DNA of 64,000 nt from Jiangella aurantiaca (lineage in GTDB: Bacteria; Actinomycetota; Actinomycetes; Jiangellales; Jiangellaceae): the NCBI RefSeq assembly GCF_004349105.1, contig NZ_SMLB01000023.1:26065-90064 (forward strand), written 5' to 3'. Below the pieces are notes generated by a model that was given only the letters and a program-made list of their open reading frames with translations, did no database searches and had not been told where the DNA came from. Shown here one piece after another: positions 34,470 through 42,470 of the stretch (positions within the stretch are counted from its first letter, which is position 1; the number at the start of each line of letters is the position of its first letter). Both the position numbers and the translations under genes were made by a program.

Positions 34470-34546
34470 CTCGTTGATCTTGGAGTTGTTCGGCCATTGC
34501 GGGCGATATGTCCGATAGATGGCCGAACAACTCCAAGATCAACGAG
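34470..34546. repeat. Perfect 28-bp inverted repeat, TTGATC family, 21-nt loop
   Basis: Arms 34470-34497 and 34519-34546 are perfectly complementary over 28 bases around a 21-base loop. The outer part CTCGTTGATCTTGGAG shares TTGATCWTGGAG and the loop length with the repeat at 12968-13026. It starts 49 bases after a stop codon and ends 15 bases before the -35 box of the next gene, so it separates two transcription units. Confidence 0.92.
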
Positions 34547-34561
34547 CCGAACCATCGGTTC

Positions 34562-34590
34562 TTGACATGGAACGGCGTTCTGCGCATCGT
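34562..34590 (+). promoter_or_regulatory. Promoter with IclR-type operator, propeller-protein operon
   Basis: TTGACA (34562-34567), 17-base spacer and -10 CATCGT (34585-34590). The spacer begins with the operator-like TGGAACGGCGTTCTG (34568-34582). The predicted leader of about 33 bases carries GGGAG before the ATG at 34630. Confidence 0.7.
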
Positions 34591-34629
34591 TCGACGACGC
34601 ATCCCGCACCGTCGAACCGGGAGTCGCCC

Positions 34630-36654
34630 ATGAATCGCCATCCCCGTCTCGTCCGCGCCACCGTCCTGGCCGGCGCCGTCACCGCCGCCGTCGGGCTGTC
34701 GTCTGTCCTGCTCGTCTCCGCCCAGCCGCTGCCCCAGCCCGTCGTCGGCAAGCCCGGCCTGCTCCTGCAGAACGGTGCCTTCGACGTGGGGAACCGCAGC
34801 GGCCACCCGATCGGCTGGGGCGTGGAGGGCAATGCCGACGGCGCCAACATCGTCAACCTGCGGGCCTACCGGACCGCCGGACTGGGCTCGCTGGAGATCA
34901 ACGACGTCGCCGGCTCGGCGGTGTCGGTGCGCAGCGAGCGCATCGTCGCCACCGCGGGCGACGAGTACACGCTCACCGCGAACGTCAAGGGCCGCAGCGG
35001 CACGCCGGCCTGGCTCTATCTGGAGTTCTGGGACTTCGACCGCAACCGCATCGGCGTCACCAACGTCGAACCGGCCTTCAGCACGGACTGGCAGGAGGTC
35101 ACCGTCACCGGCGTCGCCCCGCCCAACACCGCGCACGTGACGGCGCACGTCTACGGCTCGCAGGCGGCCGCGGGCATCTCGTACTGGGACGAGGCCGTGC
35201 TGACGGCCGCGCCGCCGCCGTACGACCCGCAGCTGGGCTCCGAGCGCGAGCTGTTCCTCGACGACTACCGGATCGAGTCCGCCCACGACGTCGAGCGGGT
35301 GGTCCACCCGGGCGACAAGCTCCAGCGCCCGGTGCTGCGGCCGGACCAGCCGTGGGAGGCAAGCGCCTACACCTACGGCTCGGTCTACGTCATCGACGGC
35401 CTCTACCGCATGTGGTACACGTGCTACAACGACCAGGCGCCGCACTACCACACGTGCTACGCCGAGAGCACCGACGGAATCACCTGGGACAAGCCGGTGG
35501 GCCGCTCCACCGTCTCCGGCGTGGGCTACAAGGACATCCCGGCGTCGCAGACCAACATCGTGCTGGCCGGCAGCGGGGCACACGTCACCTACAACCCCGA
35601 CGCCCCCGCGGACCGGAAGTACTTCCTGATGAAGAGCCAGCCGGCGCCCGGCGTGCCCGGCGGCAACGGCTACTACGGCTGGAAGTCGCCCGACGGCTAC
35701 AACTGGACGCCGCTGCAGGCGGCGCACCTGCTCAACGACGGCGACGTCGTCCAGACCACCTGGGACCCGGATGCGAAGCTGTACATCGCGACGATCAAGA
35801 AGCGGATGTTCACCTCGCGCACGCCCGGCATCTACGAGCGGTCGGCGTTCGTCTCCACCAGCCCGGACCTGGTGAACTGGACGACGCCGCAGCTGGCGGT
35901 CATGGGTGACTCCGCCGACGACGGCGCCGCCGAGGCCATCGGCGGCGTCGAGGGACAGATCTACGGCATGCCCGTGCTGCCCTACGAGAGCACCTACATC
36001 GGCGTCCCATGGGTCTTCCTGACCACCGACTTCACCTCCGGCGAGTACGCCACAGCCGCCGACGGCCCGGTGCTGCCGCAGCTGGCCACGTCGCGTGACC
36101 TGCTGCGCTGGGAGCGGCCGGTGCGCGACCCGCTGCTCGAGCCCAGCCGGGGCGGCGCCTGGGACGACGGCGCCCTCTACACCGCCTCGAACATCCTGGT
36201 CGACGACGAGAAGATCTCGATGTACTACGCCGGCTTCCAGAACGGCCACGGCGGCGCCGACTCCGACGACCCCAACCGCGACCACCACTTCGGCCAGGTC
36301 GGCCTGGCGACCTGGCGCCGCGACGGCTTCGCGTCGATGACCAACGCCTCGCTGCCCGGCCTCGGCGACCCGGGAGAGATCACCACCAAGCCGGTGGTCT
36401 TCGGCGGCGGCCAGCTGAACGTCAACGCCGTCGTGCACGAGGGCGGCAGCCTGGTGGTCGAGGTCCTCGACGCCGAGGGGACTCCGATTCCGGGCTTCAC
36501 CGCCGCCGACGCGGTGGCGATCAAGGGCGACCAGCTGGCCGCCCAGGTGAAGTGGAAGGGCAACGCCTCGCTGGCCGGCCTGGCCGGACAGCAGGTGAAG
36601 TTCCGCTTCCACCTGGTCAACGTCGACCTCTACTCCTACTGGATGAGCAACTGA
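34630..36654 (+). CDS. Secreted beta-propeller glycosidase-like protein (GH32/43-like fold)
   Basis: A 674-residue secreted protein. A signal peptide (1-33) is followed by a jelly-roll CBM-like domain (45-190, with the paired tryptophans of carbohydrate-binding modules), then a five-bladed-propeller-like region opening with ELFLDDYRIES. Blades carry Y-R-M-W-Y-T, Y-A-E-S-T-D-G-I-T-W and M-Y-Y-A-G-F, as in GH32/43/130-like proteins. A C-terminal beta-sandwich ends in V-N-V-D-L-Y-S-Y-W-M. No catalytic triad can be assigned with confidence. It is first in an operon with a paralogue and lies behind an IclR-type operator. Confidence 0.78.
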   Translation: MNRHPRLVRATVLAGAVTAAVGLSSVLLVSAQPLPQPVVGKPGLLLQNGAFDVGNRSGHPIGWGVEGNADGANIVNLRAYRTAGLGSLEINDVAGSAVSVRSERIVATAGDEYTLTANVKGRSGTPAWLYLEFWDFDRNRIGVTNVEPAFSTDWQEVTVTGVAPPNTAHVTAHVYGSQAAAGISYWDEAVLTAAPPPYDPQLGSERELFLDDYRIESAHDVERVVHPGDKLQRPVLRPDQPWEASAYTYGSVYVIDGLYRMWYTCYNDQAPHYHTCYAESTDGITWDKPVGRSTVSGVGYKDIPASQTNIVLAGSGAHVTYNPDAPADRKYFLMKSQPAPGVPGGNGYYGWKSPDGYNWTPLQAAHLLNDGDVVQTTWDPDAKLYIATIKKRMFTSRTPGIYERSAFVSTSPDLVNWTTPQLAVMGDSADDGAAEAIGGVEGQIYGMPVLPYESTYIGVPWVFLTTDFTSGEYATAADGPVLPQLATSRDLLRWERPVRDPLLEPSRGGAWDDGALYTASNILVDDEKISMYYAGFQNGHGGADSDDPNRDHHFGQVGLATWRRDGFASMTNASLPGLGDPGEITTKPVVFGGGQLNVNAVVHEGGSLVVEVLDAEGTPIPGFTAADAVAIKGDQLAAQVKWKGNASLAGLAGQQVKFRFHLVNVDLYSYWMSN

Positions 36655-36660
36655 CAGCCC

Positions 36661-36697
36661 GCCCCAGGCGGTGGCCGTTCCCGCCACCGCCTGGGGC
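36661..36697 (+). terminator. Strong hairpin between the two propeller genes
   Basis: GCCCCAGGCGGTGGC (36661-36675) pairs perfectly with 36683-36697 around a seven-base loop. It lies 7 bases after one stop and 36 bases before the next ATG. It may terminate part of the transcription, so that the first propeller protein is made in excess. Confidence 0.75.
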
Positions 36698-36732
36698 GAT
36701 CCTCCACGCCACGCGCGACCCCGGGAGGCACG

Positions 36733-39342
36733 ATGACGATTCGCCGCGGAGTACCGTTCCTGGCCGCCGGGCTCGCCGCCGCGGCCGTGTTCCTGCCCTC
36801 GACGCCGTCGTCGTCCGTCGCGACGGACGACGTCTCGACGACGGCGGCGACGTCGACCCGGCTGGTCCCGAACGCGGGGTTCGAGGAGACGCAGCCCGGG
36901 CCGGCCCGCTGGACGGTCGACGCGCCGGGCGGGTCCGCGCAGGTGACCGACCAGCAGCCGATCCGCACGGGCACCAGGGCGGTCCGGACCGTGGACACCA
37001 GCGCCACCGCAGGCGTGAGCGTGCGTAGTCAGCGGCTGGCCGTCGCGCCCGGCGAGACGCTCACCGTGGCCGCCTACGCCCAGCGGATCAACACCGGAGC
37101 GGCGGCGGGCTCGCTCTACCTGGAGTTCTGGGGTGCCGATGGCGCGCGGCTCGACCCCGGCGACCCGGCCGGCACGGTGCACAACGGTGTCGTCGCCACG
37201 CCGGTCGCCGACGTGAGCGGCTGGCAACGGGTCGAGGTGAGCGGGGTGGCGCCCGTCCACGCCGTCGCGGCCACCGTCCTGCTCTACAGCAGCCAGGCCG
37301 AGACCGGCACCACAGCGTGGGACGACGTCAGCGCCACCACCCTGCCCCCGCCCGAACGGATCCAGCCGCCCAACGGGAACTTCGAGGAGAACCGCGGGAA
37401 CCCGATCACGTCGCACTGGTCGCTGGGCTCGGGCGCCACCATCGTCACCGGCGGGCAGCGCACCGGCCGCCAGGCGCTGCGCACCGTCGACACCAGCACC
37501 GGCGCCGGCGTCAGCGCCTACAGCCGCCGGGTGCCGGTGACGCCCGGCTGGACGGTCAGCGCGTCGGTCTGGGCGAACGCCGACTCGGGCGGCGCCGGCT
37601 GGCTGTACCTGGAGTTCCGCGACGCCACCGGCGCGGCGCCGAATACAGCGGAGTGGCGGCCGCACGTCCAGCTCCCCGACGTCTCCGGCTGGCAGCGGCT
37701 CAGCGTCCAAGGCGTCGCTCCGGCCGGGGCCCAGACGGTGGACGTCCTCGTCTACTCCTCGTACGCGGACGTCGGCACGACGGTCTGGGACGACGTCGAA
37801 GTGCGCACCAGCGCCGACGCTGCCTACTCCCCGTCGATCGGCGGCGGCAGCGTGCTCTTCGTCGGCGACGAGCGCATCGAGAGCTACTCCGGCATGACCC
37901 GCGCCGTCGTCCCGGGTACTCCCGACGGCGACCCGGCACTGGCCGGCTTCGGTCCGGGCGTGGTGTTCCAGACGACCGCCGGGTTCCCCAATCCGCGCCC
38001 GCCGGCGACGGTCCTGCCGACCGGCGGTGGATACGAGATGTGGATCACGACCGGGCAGGGCACCGTCCATGCTACGAGCACCGACGGCCGGGTGTGGCCG
38101 GTGAACGGCCGTCAGCTGACCACCCTGACCACCAGCGCCGGGCCTTCCTACGACCAGAAGTCGGGACCGGCGGCCGTCGTGCTCAACCCACGCTGGGGAC
38201 AGGCCGGCGAGCCGAAGTACTACGGCCTGCATCCGATGCGCGGGCCGGTCAGCCGGCGCGCCGGCTACCCGACGGCGTCGTCCCCGGACCGCCGCGGCAT
38301 GGACTACTACGCATTGTCCTCCGACGACGGCGTCAACTGGGTCATGGTGGACGAGGAGGTCCCCGCGATCCCCGGACACGACACCGTCAGCGTCAGCTAC
38401 GACGCCGCCACCGGCCGGTTCGTGGCGACGTCCAAGGCGTGGAGCTTCACCAAGAACGATGCCGGCACCTCCACCTACCTCCGGGCCGCTCGCACCGTCC
38501 TGGTGTCGACCAGCAGCGACTTCCGCACCTGGACCAAGCCGGTCCAGGTCCACGCGGCCGACCTGCGCGACTACGACGCCGTGGCGGCGGCCAACCCGGG
38601 CACCGGCGGCGCCATCGTCACCTCGTACGGCCGGCCGGTGAAGAGTGCGGACCTGTACCTGATGCCCGCCTTCCGGTACGGCGAGCAGTACCTGGCCGTC
38701 CCGTCGGTGTTCGAGATCACCTACGCGGGCACGGACGTCTGGCCGGATGTGGGTCGTGCCCACCTCGGACTGGCCTCGTCGACGAACCTCTACGACTGGA
38801 GCCGGCCGAACCGGCAGAAACTGGTCACGCCGGGTGCGCTGGCAACCTGGGACTGGGGCTTCCAGCTCGCCGCGACGCAGCTGCTCACCGTCGGCGACGA
38901 GGTGTGGCTCTACTACGGCGCGTTCAAGGGCAAGCACTCCTGCCCGGAGTCCGCCTCGGAGCCGGAGAAGGGCTGCCAGAACGGTGTCGACGACCAGGGC
39001 AACGCCCAGACCGGGAGGGTGACCTGGCAGAAGGACCGTTTCGTCGCGTTCCGTGCCGCGGCGGGCGGTGGCACGGTCACCACTCGCACCCTCGCGCCGC
39101 AGCCGGGTGGCGACCAGCTCCGGGTCGACGCGGCCACCGGCAGCGGAATCCTCCGGATCGAGGTCCTCGACGCCGACGGCAACCCGGTCCCCGGCTACAC
39201 CGCGGCGGACGCGACGCCGATCCAGGGCGACGTGACGGGCCGGCTGGTCTCCTGGGGATCGACGACGACGCTGCCGAGCGGCACGATCCGGCTCCGGTTC
39301 GTCCTCAGTGCCGGCGACCTCTACTCCTACTCCATCAGCTGA
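36733..39342 (+). CDS. Secreted beta-propeller protein with two CBM-like domains
   Basis: An 869-residue paralogue of the preceding protein. A signal peptide (1-30) is followed by two CBM_4_9-like modules (about 40-190 and 205-355) with repeated G-W-Q-R-(V/L)-x-V-x-G-V-A-P, then the propeller-like domain from S-V-L-F-V-G-D-E-R-I-E-S. The C-terminal beta-sandwich is nearly the same as in the neighbour (R-I-E-V-L-D-A-D-G-N-P-V-P-G-Y-T; ends D-L-Y-S-Y-S-I-S). The neighbour has one binding module, this one two. It is separated from the neighbour by a hairpin; the ceramidase-like gene starts 3 bases after it. Confidence 0.77.
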   Translation: MTIRRGVPFLAAGLAAAAVFLPSTPSSSVATDDVSTTAATSTRLVPNAGFEETQPGPARWTVDAPGGSAQVTDQQPIRTGTRAVRTVDTSATAGVSVRSQRLAVAPGETLTVAAYAQRINTGAAAGSLYLEFWGADGARLDPGDPAGTVHNGVVATPVADVSGWQRVEVSGVAPVHAVAATVLLYSSQAETGTTAWDDVSATTLPPPERIQPPNGNFEENRGNPITSHWSLGSGATIVTGGQRTGRQALRTVDTSTGAGVSAYSRRVPVTPGWTVSASVWANADSGGAGWLYLEFRDATGAAPNTAEWRPHVQLPDVSGWQRLSVQGVAPAGAQTVDVLVYSSYADVGTTVWDDVEVRTSADAAYSPSIGGGSVLFVGDERIESYSGMTRAVVPGTPDGDPALAGFGPGVVFQTTAGFPNPRPPATVLPTGGGYEMWITTGQGTVHATSTDGRVWPVNGRQLTTLTTSAGPSYDQKSGPAAVVLNPRWGQAGEPKYYGLHPMRGPVSRRAGYPTASSPDRRGMDYYALSSDDGVNWVMVDEEVPAIPGHDTVSVSYDAATGRFVATSKAWSFTKNDAGTSTYLRAARTVLVSTSSDFRTWTKPVQVHAADLRDYDAVAAANPGTGGAIVTSYGRPVKSADLYLMPAFRYGEQYLAVPSVFEITYAGTDVWPDVGRAHLGLASSTNLYDWSRPNRQKLVTPGALATWDWGFQLAATQLLTVGDEVWLYYGAFKGKHSCPESASEPEKGCQNGVDDQGNAQTGRVTWQKDRFVAFRAAAGGGTVTTRTLAPQPGGDQLRVDAATGSGILRIEVLDADGNPVPGYTAADATPIQGDVTGRLVSWGSTTTLPSGTIRLRFVLSAGDLYSYSIS

Positions 39343-39345
39343 CCC

Positions 39346-40740
39346 GTGGCTGCAGTGGGAATCGGGTCGCGGCTGCGGGTGCCGGTGTTCTCGGGACGCG
39401 CCGGGGTGGCCCGGCGCGACATCACGCCACCGCCGGGGATCCGTACCCGCAACTGGGGCCCGGCGGTGACCGACGTCGCCGACGGGGTGCACCGGCCGCT
39501 GACCCTGACGGCGCTGGCCCTGGACGACGGCGGCGGCGCGCCGCTGGTGCTGGTGGCGGTCGACGGAACCTGGTGGCGGCGGGTCGAGGACGAGCGGCGG
39601 GTGCGGTCGGCGGTGCTCGTCGGGCTCGGACTCGCCGAGGAACGGTTGCTCATCGCGCTCTCGCACACGCATGCCGGTCCGGTGCTGTGCGCCGGGGACG
39701 CGGACCTCCCCGGCGGTGCGCTGATCCCGGCGTACCTGGACCGGCTGGCGGCCGCGACGGTCGAGGCCGGTCGCCAGGCCATCGCGGCGCTGGAGCCGGC
39801 GGTCCTGGACTGGACGACCGGCCGCTGCGCCCTCGCGACCGACCGCGAGCTCGTCCTGGACGGCCGCGCCGTGGTCGGGGCCAACCCCGCGGCGGCCGCC
39901 GACGACACCGTCGTCGCCGGCCGTCTCACCGCCACGACCTCGGGCCGCACGCTGGCCGTCGTCGTCAACTACGCCTGCCACCCGACCACGCTCGCCTGGC
40001 AGAACACCCTGATCTCGCCCGACTACGCCGGCGCCATGCGCGAGGTGGTGGAGACGGCCACGCAGGCGCCGTGCCTGTTCTTGCAGGGCGCGTCCGGCGA
40101 GCTCGCCCCGGCCGAGCAGTACACCGGCGACCCGACCGTCGCCGACCGGCACGGCCGTGCGCTCGGACACGCCGTGCTGAGCGCGCTGGCCGGTCTGGCG
40201 CCCGCCGGCACGGAGCTGGCCTTGGCCGAGGTGGTGGACTCCGGCGCGCCGCTGGCAGCGTGGCGACCGGCGCAGCGGCCGGCTCCGAGTCCGGCGGCGT
40301 CCGCTCTCGCCGCCCGCCGGTCGGTCGTCGACCTGCCGGTGCGGCCGCTGCCCACGCTGGCTGAGCTGGAACAGGGCTGGGCCGGTATCGACTCGCGCAG
40401 CCGCGACGAGCGGCTGCGCCGGGCCCGGCACCTCCGCGACGGTTACCTGAACGGCGGCCCCGTCGTCGGACACCCCGTCTGGGCCTGGCGGATCGGCGAC
40501 GCCCTGCTGGCCGCGCACCCCGGCGAGGCGTACTCGGCACTGCAGCGCGAGCTGCGGACGCGGTTCCCCGACCGCCCGGTGCTGGTGCTCAACCTCACCA
40601 ACGGCCCGGGCTTCGTGTACCTGCCGACGAAGGAGGCGTACGACCGTGGCGCCTACCAGTCCTGGCAGACTCCGCTGGCGGCCGGCGCGCTGGAGCTGCT
40701 CATCGACCACGCCGAATCCCTGCTGGAGGAGCTGACATGA
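39346..40740 (+). CDS. Neutral/alkaline ceramidase-like domain protein
   Basis: A 464-residue protein resembling the N-terminal domain of neutral/alkaline ceramidases (zinc amidases). It shows G-V-A-R-R-D-I-T-P-P-P-G near the start, zinc-site-like S-H-T-H-A-G-P (near residue 107) and V-N-Y-A-C-H-P-T-T-L (near 210). There is no clear signal peptide, and true ceramidases are longer (about 650-750). Many such short proteins occur in sugar-catabolic clusters with unknown amidase role. GTG 39346 is used; it overlaps the SDR gene as ATGA at the other end. Hydrolysis of an amide link is inferred, not shown. Confidence 0.8.
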   Translation: MAAVGIGSRLRVPVFSGRAGVARRDITPPPGIRTRNWGPAVTDVADGVHRPLTLTALALDDGGGAPLVLVAVDGTWWRRVEDERRVRSAVLVGLGLAEERLLIALSHTHAGPVLCAGDADLPGGALIPAYLDRLAAATVEAGRQAIAALEPAVLDWTTGRCALATDRELVLDGRAVVGANPAAAADDTVVAGRLTATTSGRTLAVVVNYACHPTTLAWQNTLISPDYAGAMREVVETATQAPCLFLQGASGELAPAEQYTGDPTVADRHGRALGHAVLSALAGLAPAGTELALAEVVDSGAPLAAWRPAQRPAPSPAASALAARRSVVDLPVRPLPTLAELEQGWAGIDSRSRDERLRRARHLRDGYLNGGPVVGHPVWAWRIGDALLAAHPGEAYSALQRELRTRFPDRPVLVLNLTNGPGFVYLPTKEAYDRGAYQSWQTPLAAGALELLIDHAESLLEELT

Positions 40741-41489
40741 GCGGCAGCGTGGTCGTCACCGGGTCCGGCCGGGGCATCGGCCGAGCGATCGCGGAACGGC
40801 TGGCCGCCGACGGCTGGATCGTGGTCGGCGTGGAACTCGACCCGGCCGTCGACCCCGGCGCCTGCGCCGACGTCGTGACGGGCGACACCGCCGAGTACGC
40901 CACACATGCCGAGGCGGCACGGCGCGCCCAGCACCTGGCCCCGCTGGGCGGCTGGGTCAACAACGCCGGGATCACCGGACTGACCCCGCTGCACGCCCTG
41001 GACCAAGACGCGGTGCGCGCCGTCGTCGAGATCAACGGCCTGGGCTACCTGTGGGGCTGCGCCGCGGCGGTCGAGGCGTTCACCGCGCAGGGCGGGCCGG
41101 GAGCCGTCGTCAACATCTCCTCGATCCACGGCCGGGCCAGCTATCCCGGCCATGCCGCCTACGAGTTCACCAAGGGCGGAGTCGACGCCCTGACCCGCAG
41201 CGTCGCCGTCACCTACGGGCCGGCCGGTATCCGCGCCAACGCCGTCGCCCCCGGCGGCGTGCGGACACCGCACCTCGAGGCCCACATCGCCGCGTCGGCC
41301 GACCCGGAGTCCACCGAGCGCGAGCTGGCCGAGGGGCCCCCGCTGGGCCGGATCGCCGAGCCGCACGAGGTGGCGGCCGTGGTCGCGTTCCTGCTCTCCG
41401 CCGACGCCGCCTACGTCAGCGGCCAGTCGATCGCCGTCGACGGCGCCTGGACCGCGGCCTTCGGCGACCCGGTCAGACGTCGAGGATGA
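40737..41489 (+). CDS. Short-chain dehydrogenase/reductase
   Basis: A 250-residue classical SDR. It has the NAD(P) motif GSGRGIG (near residues 9-15), N-N-A-G, active-site Ser in V-V-N-I-S-S-I-H-G and Tyr/Lys in A-A-Y-E-F-T-K. It probably oxidises a hydroxyl of a sugar or polyol from the cluster. It overlaps the ceramidase-like gene by four bases and is last in that operon. Its final codons overlap a minus-strand gene remnant. Confidence 0.92.
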   Translation: MSGSVVVTGSGRGIGRAIAERLAADGWIVVGVELDPAVDPGACADVVTGDTAEYATHAEAARRAQHLAPLGGWVNNAGITGLTPLHALDQDAVRAVVEINGLGYLWGCAAAVEAFTAQGGPGAVVNISSIHGRASYPGHAAYEFTKGGVDALTRSVAVTYGPAGIRANAVAPGGVRTPHLEAHIAASADPESTERELAEGPPLGRIAEPHEVAAVVAFLLSADAAYVSGQSIAVDGAWTAAFGDPVRRRG

Positions 41490-41585
41490 ACCGTGCGGCG
41501 GGGGAGAGCCGGTGGTAGACCGCCTCGCGGACGTGGGCGGCCTGGTCCAGCTGCTGCGGCTCGTCGCGGCGGCAGTACGACATGG
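41473..41585 (-). pseudogene. C-terminal remnant of an unknown gene
   Basis: The minus frame, ending in TGA at 41473-41475, encodes D-E-P-Q-Q-L-D-Q, AHVREAVYHRLSPAARFILD and V. Almost every third codon base is G or C, as expected for real coding sequence here. Only about 36 codons are left, with no start. Homology to the sialidase tail begins directly beyond on the opposite strand, so this is a mosaic joint. The family is not recognised. Confidence 0.4.
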
Positions 41586-42433
41586 TCGGCCCGCGGCGCG
41601 CGACGCCGGTGCGGTGGCTGATGCTCGGCAGCGGCGAGCCGCACAGTGCGAGCGTCCAGCTGTCGGCCGATGGGCGGCGGTGGAGCGAGCCCGTGGTGCG
41701 CACCACCCGGACCCGCGACCGTGCGCTGCGGTACACCGACATCGAGCCGCAGCAGGCGCAGTTCGTGCGGGTGACCGGCGTCGCCGGCACGGATACACCG
41801 GTCACCGAGCTGGAGCTCTACGCGGCCGACGTCGACACCTTCGAGAACGATCCGGTGTTCGGCGTCCCGCGCGGCTGGACCGACGCGCTGAACGCCACGA
41901 CCACCGATGTCGACCTCGGCGGCTTCGAGAGCCGGCGCTCGCTGCGGCTGTTCGACAATTACACCGACCAGGTCGCCAAGATCACCAAGCCGGCTCCGGA
42001 CCGGACCCGCCAGGTGACCACCTTCGAGCTCGGCAGCTCCGAGTGGAACTACCGCGGACAGTTCGTCTTCGACGTCCTCGGCCGCTCCGGCGACAGCCGG
42101 ACCGTGCGCTGGCACTTCCTGCTCACGCCCGGGGCGTATCCCGCGCCGGGCAGCACGGGGACGCCGGCCAAGCCGACGTTACAGGCGTGGAACGGGTCGC
42201 GCTGGCTCCTTGTCGGCACGCTGGACCAGCTGATCGAGCCGCACACCTGGCGGACGGTCACCGTCGACGCGACCCCGGCCACCGCCACGGTCACGATCGG
42301 CGGGCAGACGTTCACCACGTCGACGACGTACCAGCCGGCGACCGCACTGGCAGGCGTGGCATTCACCTCCGCCGGGACCGGCGTCACGAGCACCACCTGG
42401 TTCCTCGACGACGTCCGGATCGGCGACCGGTGA
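41586..42433 (+). pseudogene. Orphan C-terminal fragment of a sialidase-like paralogue
   Basis: From about 41617 the plus frame aligns with the C-terminal 270 residues of the sialidase-like protein at 42471-44717. Shared stretches are L-M-L-G-S-G-(E/Q)-P, YT(D/E)IEPQQA(Q/R)FVRVTG, VTELELYA, VDTFENDP, A-T-A-L-A-G-V and F-x-D-D. The Asp-box catalytic part and the signal peptide are absent. It lies tail to tail with the intact gene, 37 bases apart, as left by an inverted duplication or a deleted paralogue. A short internal ATG exists, but no export signal, so a functional product is unlikely. Confidence 0.75.
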
Positions 42434-42470
42434 CCGAAGGAGTTCGAGTGCTCGACCACGGAACCCGTGA

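Noticed and set aside
33823..40710. A minus-strand frame open for almost 2300 codons across several plus-strand genes
   Set aside because: It is antisense to well-supported secreted proteins, and its translation is Arg/Gly/Val-rich low complexity without domains. It is an effect of extreme GC at third positions.
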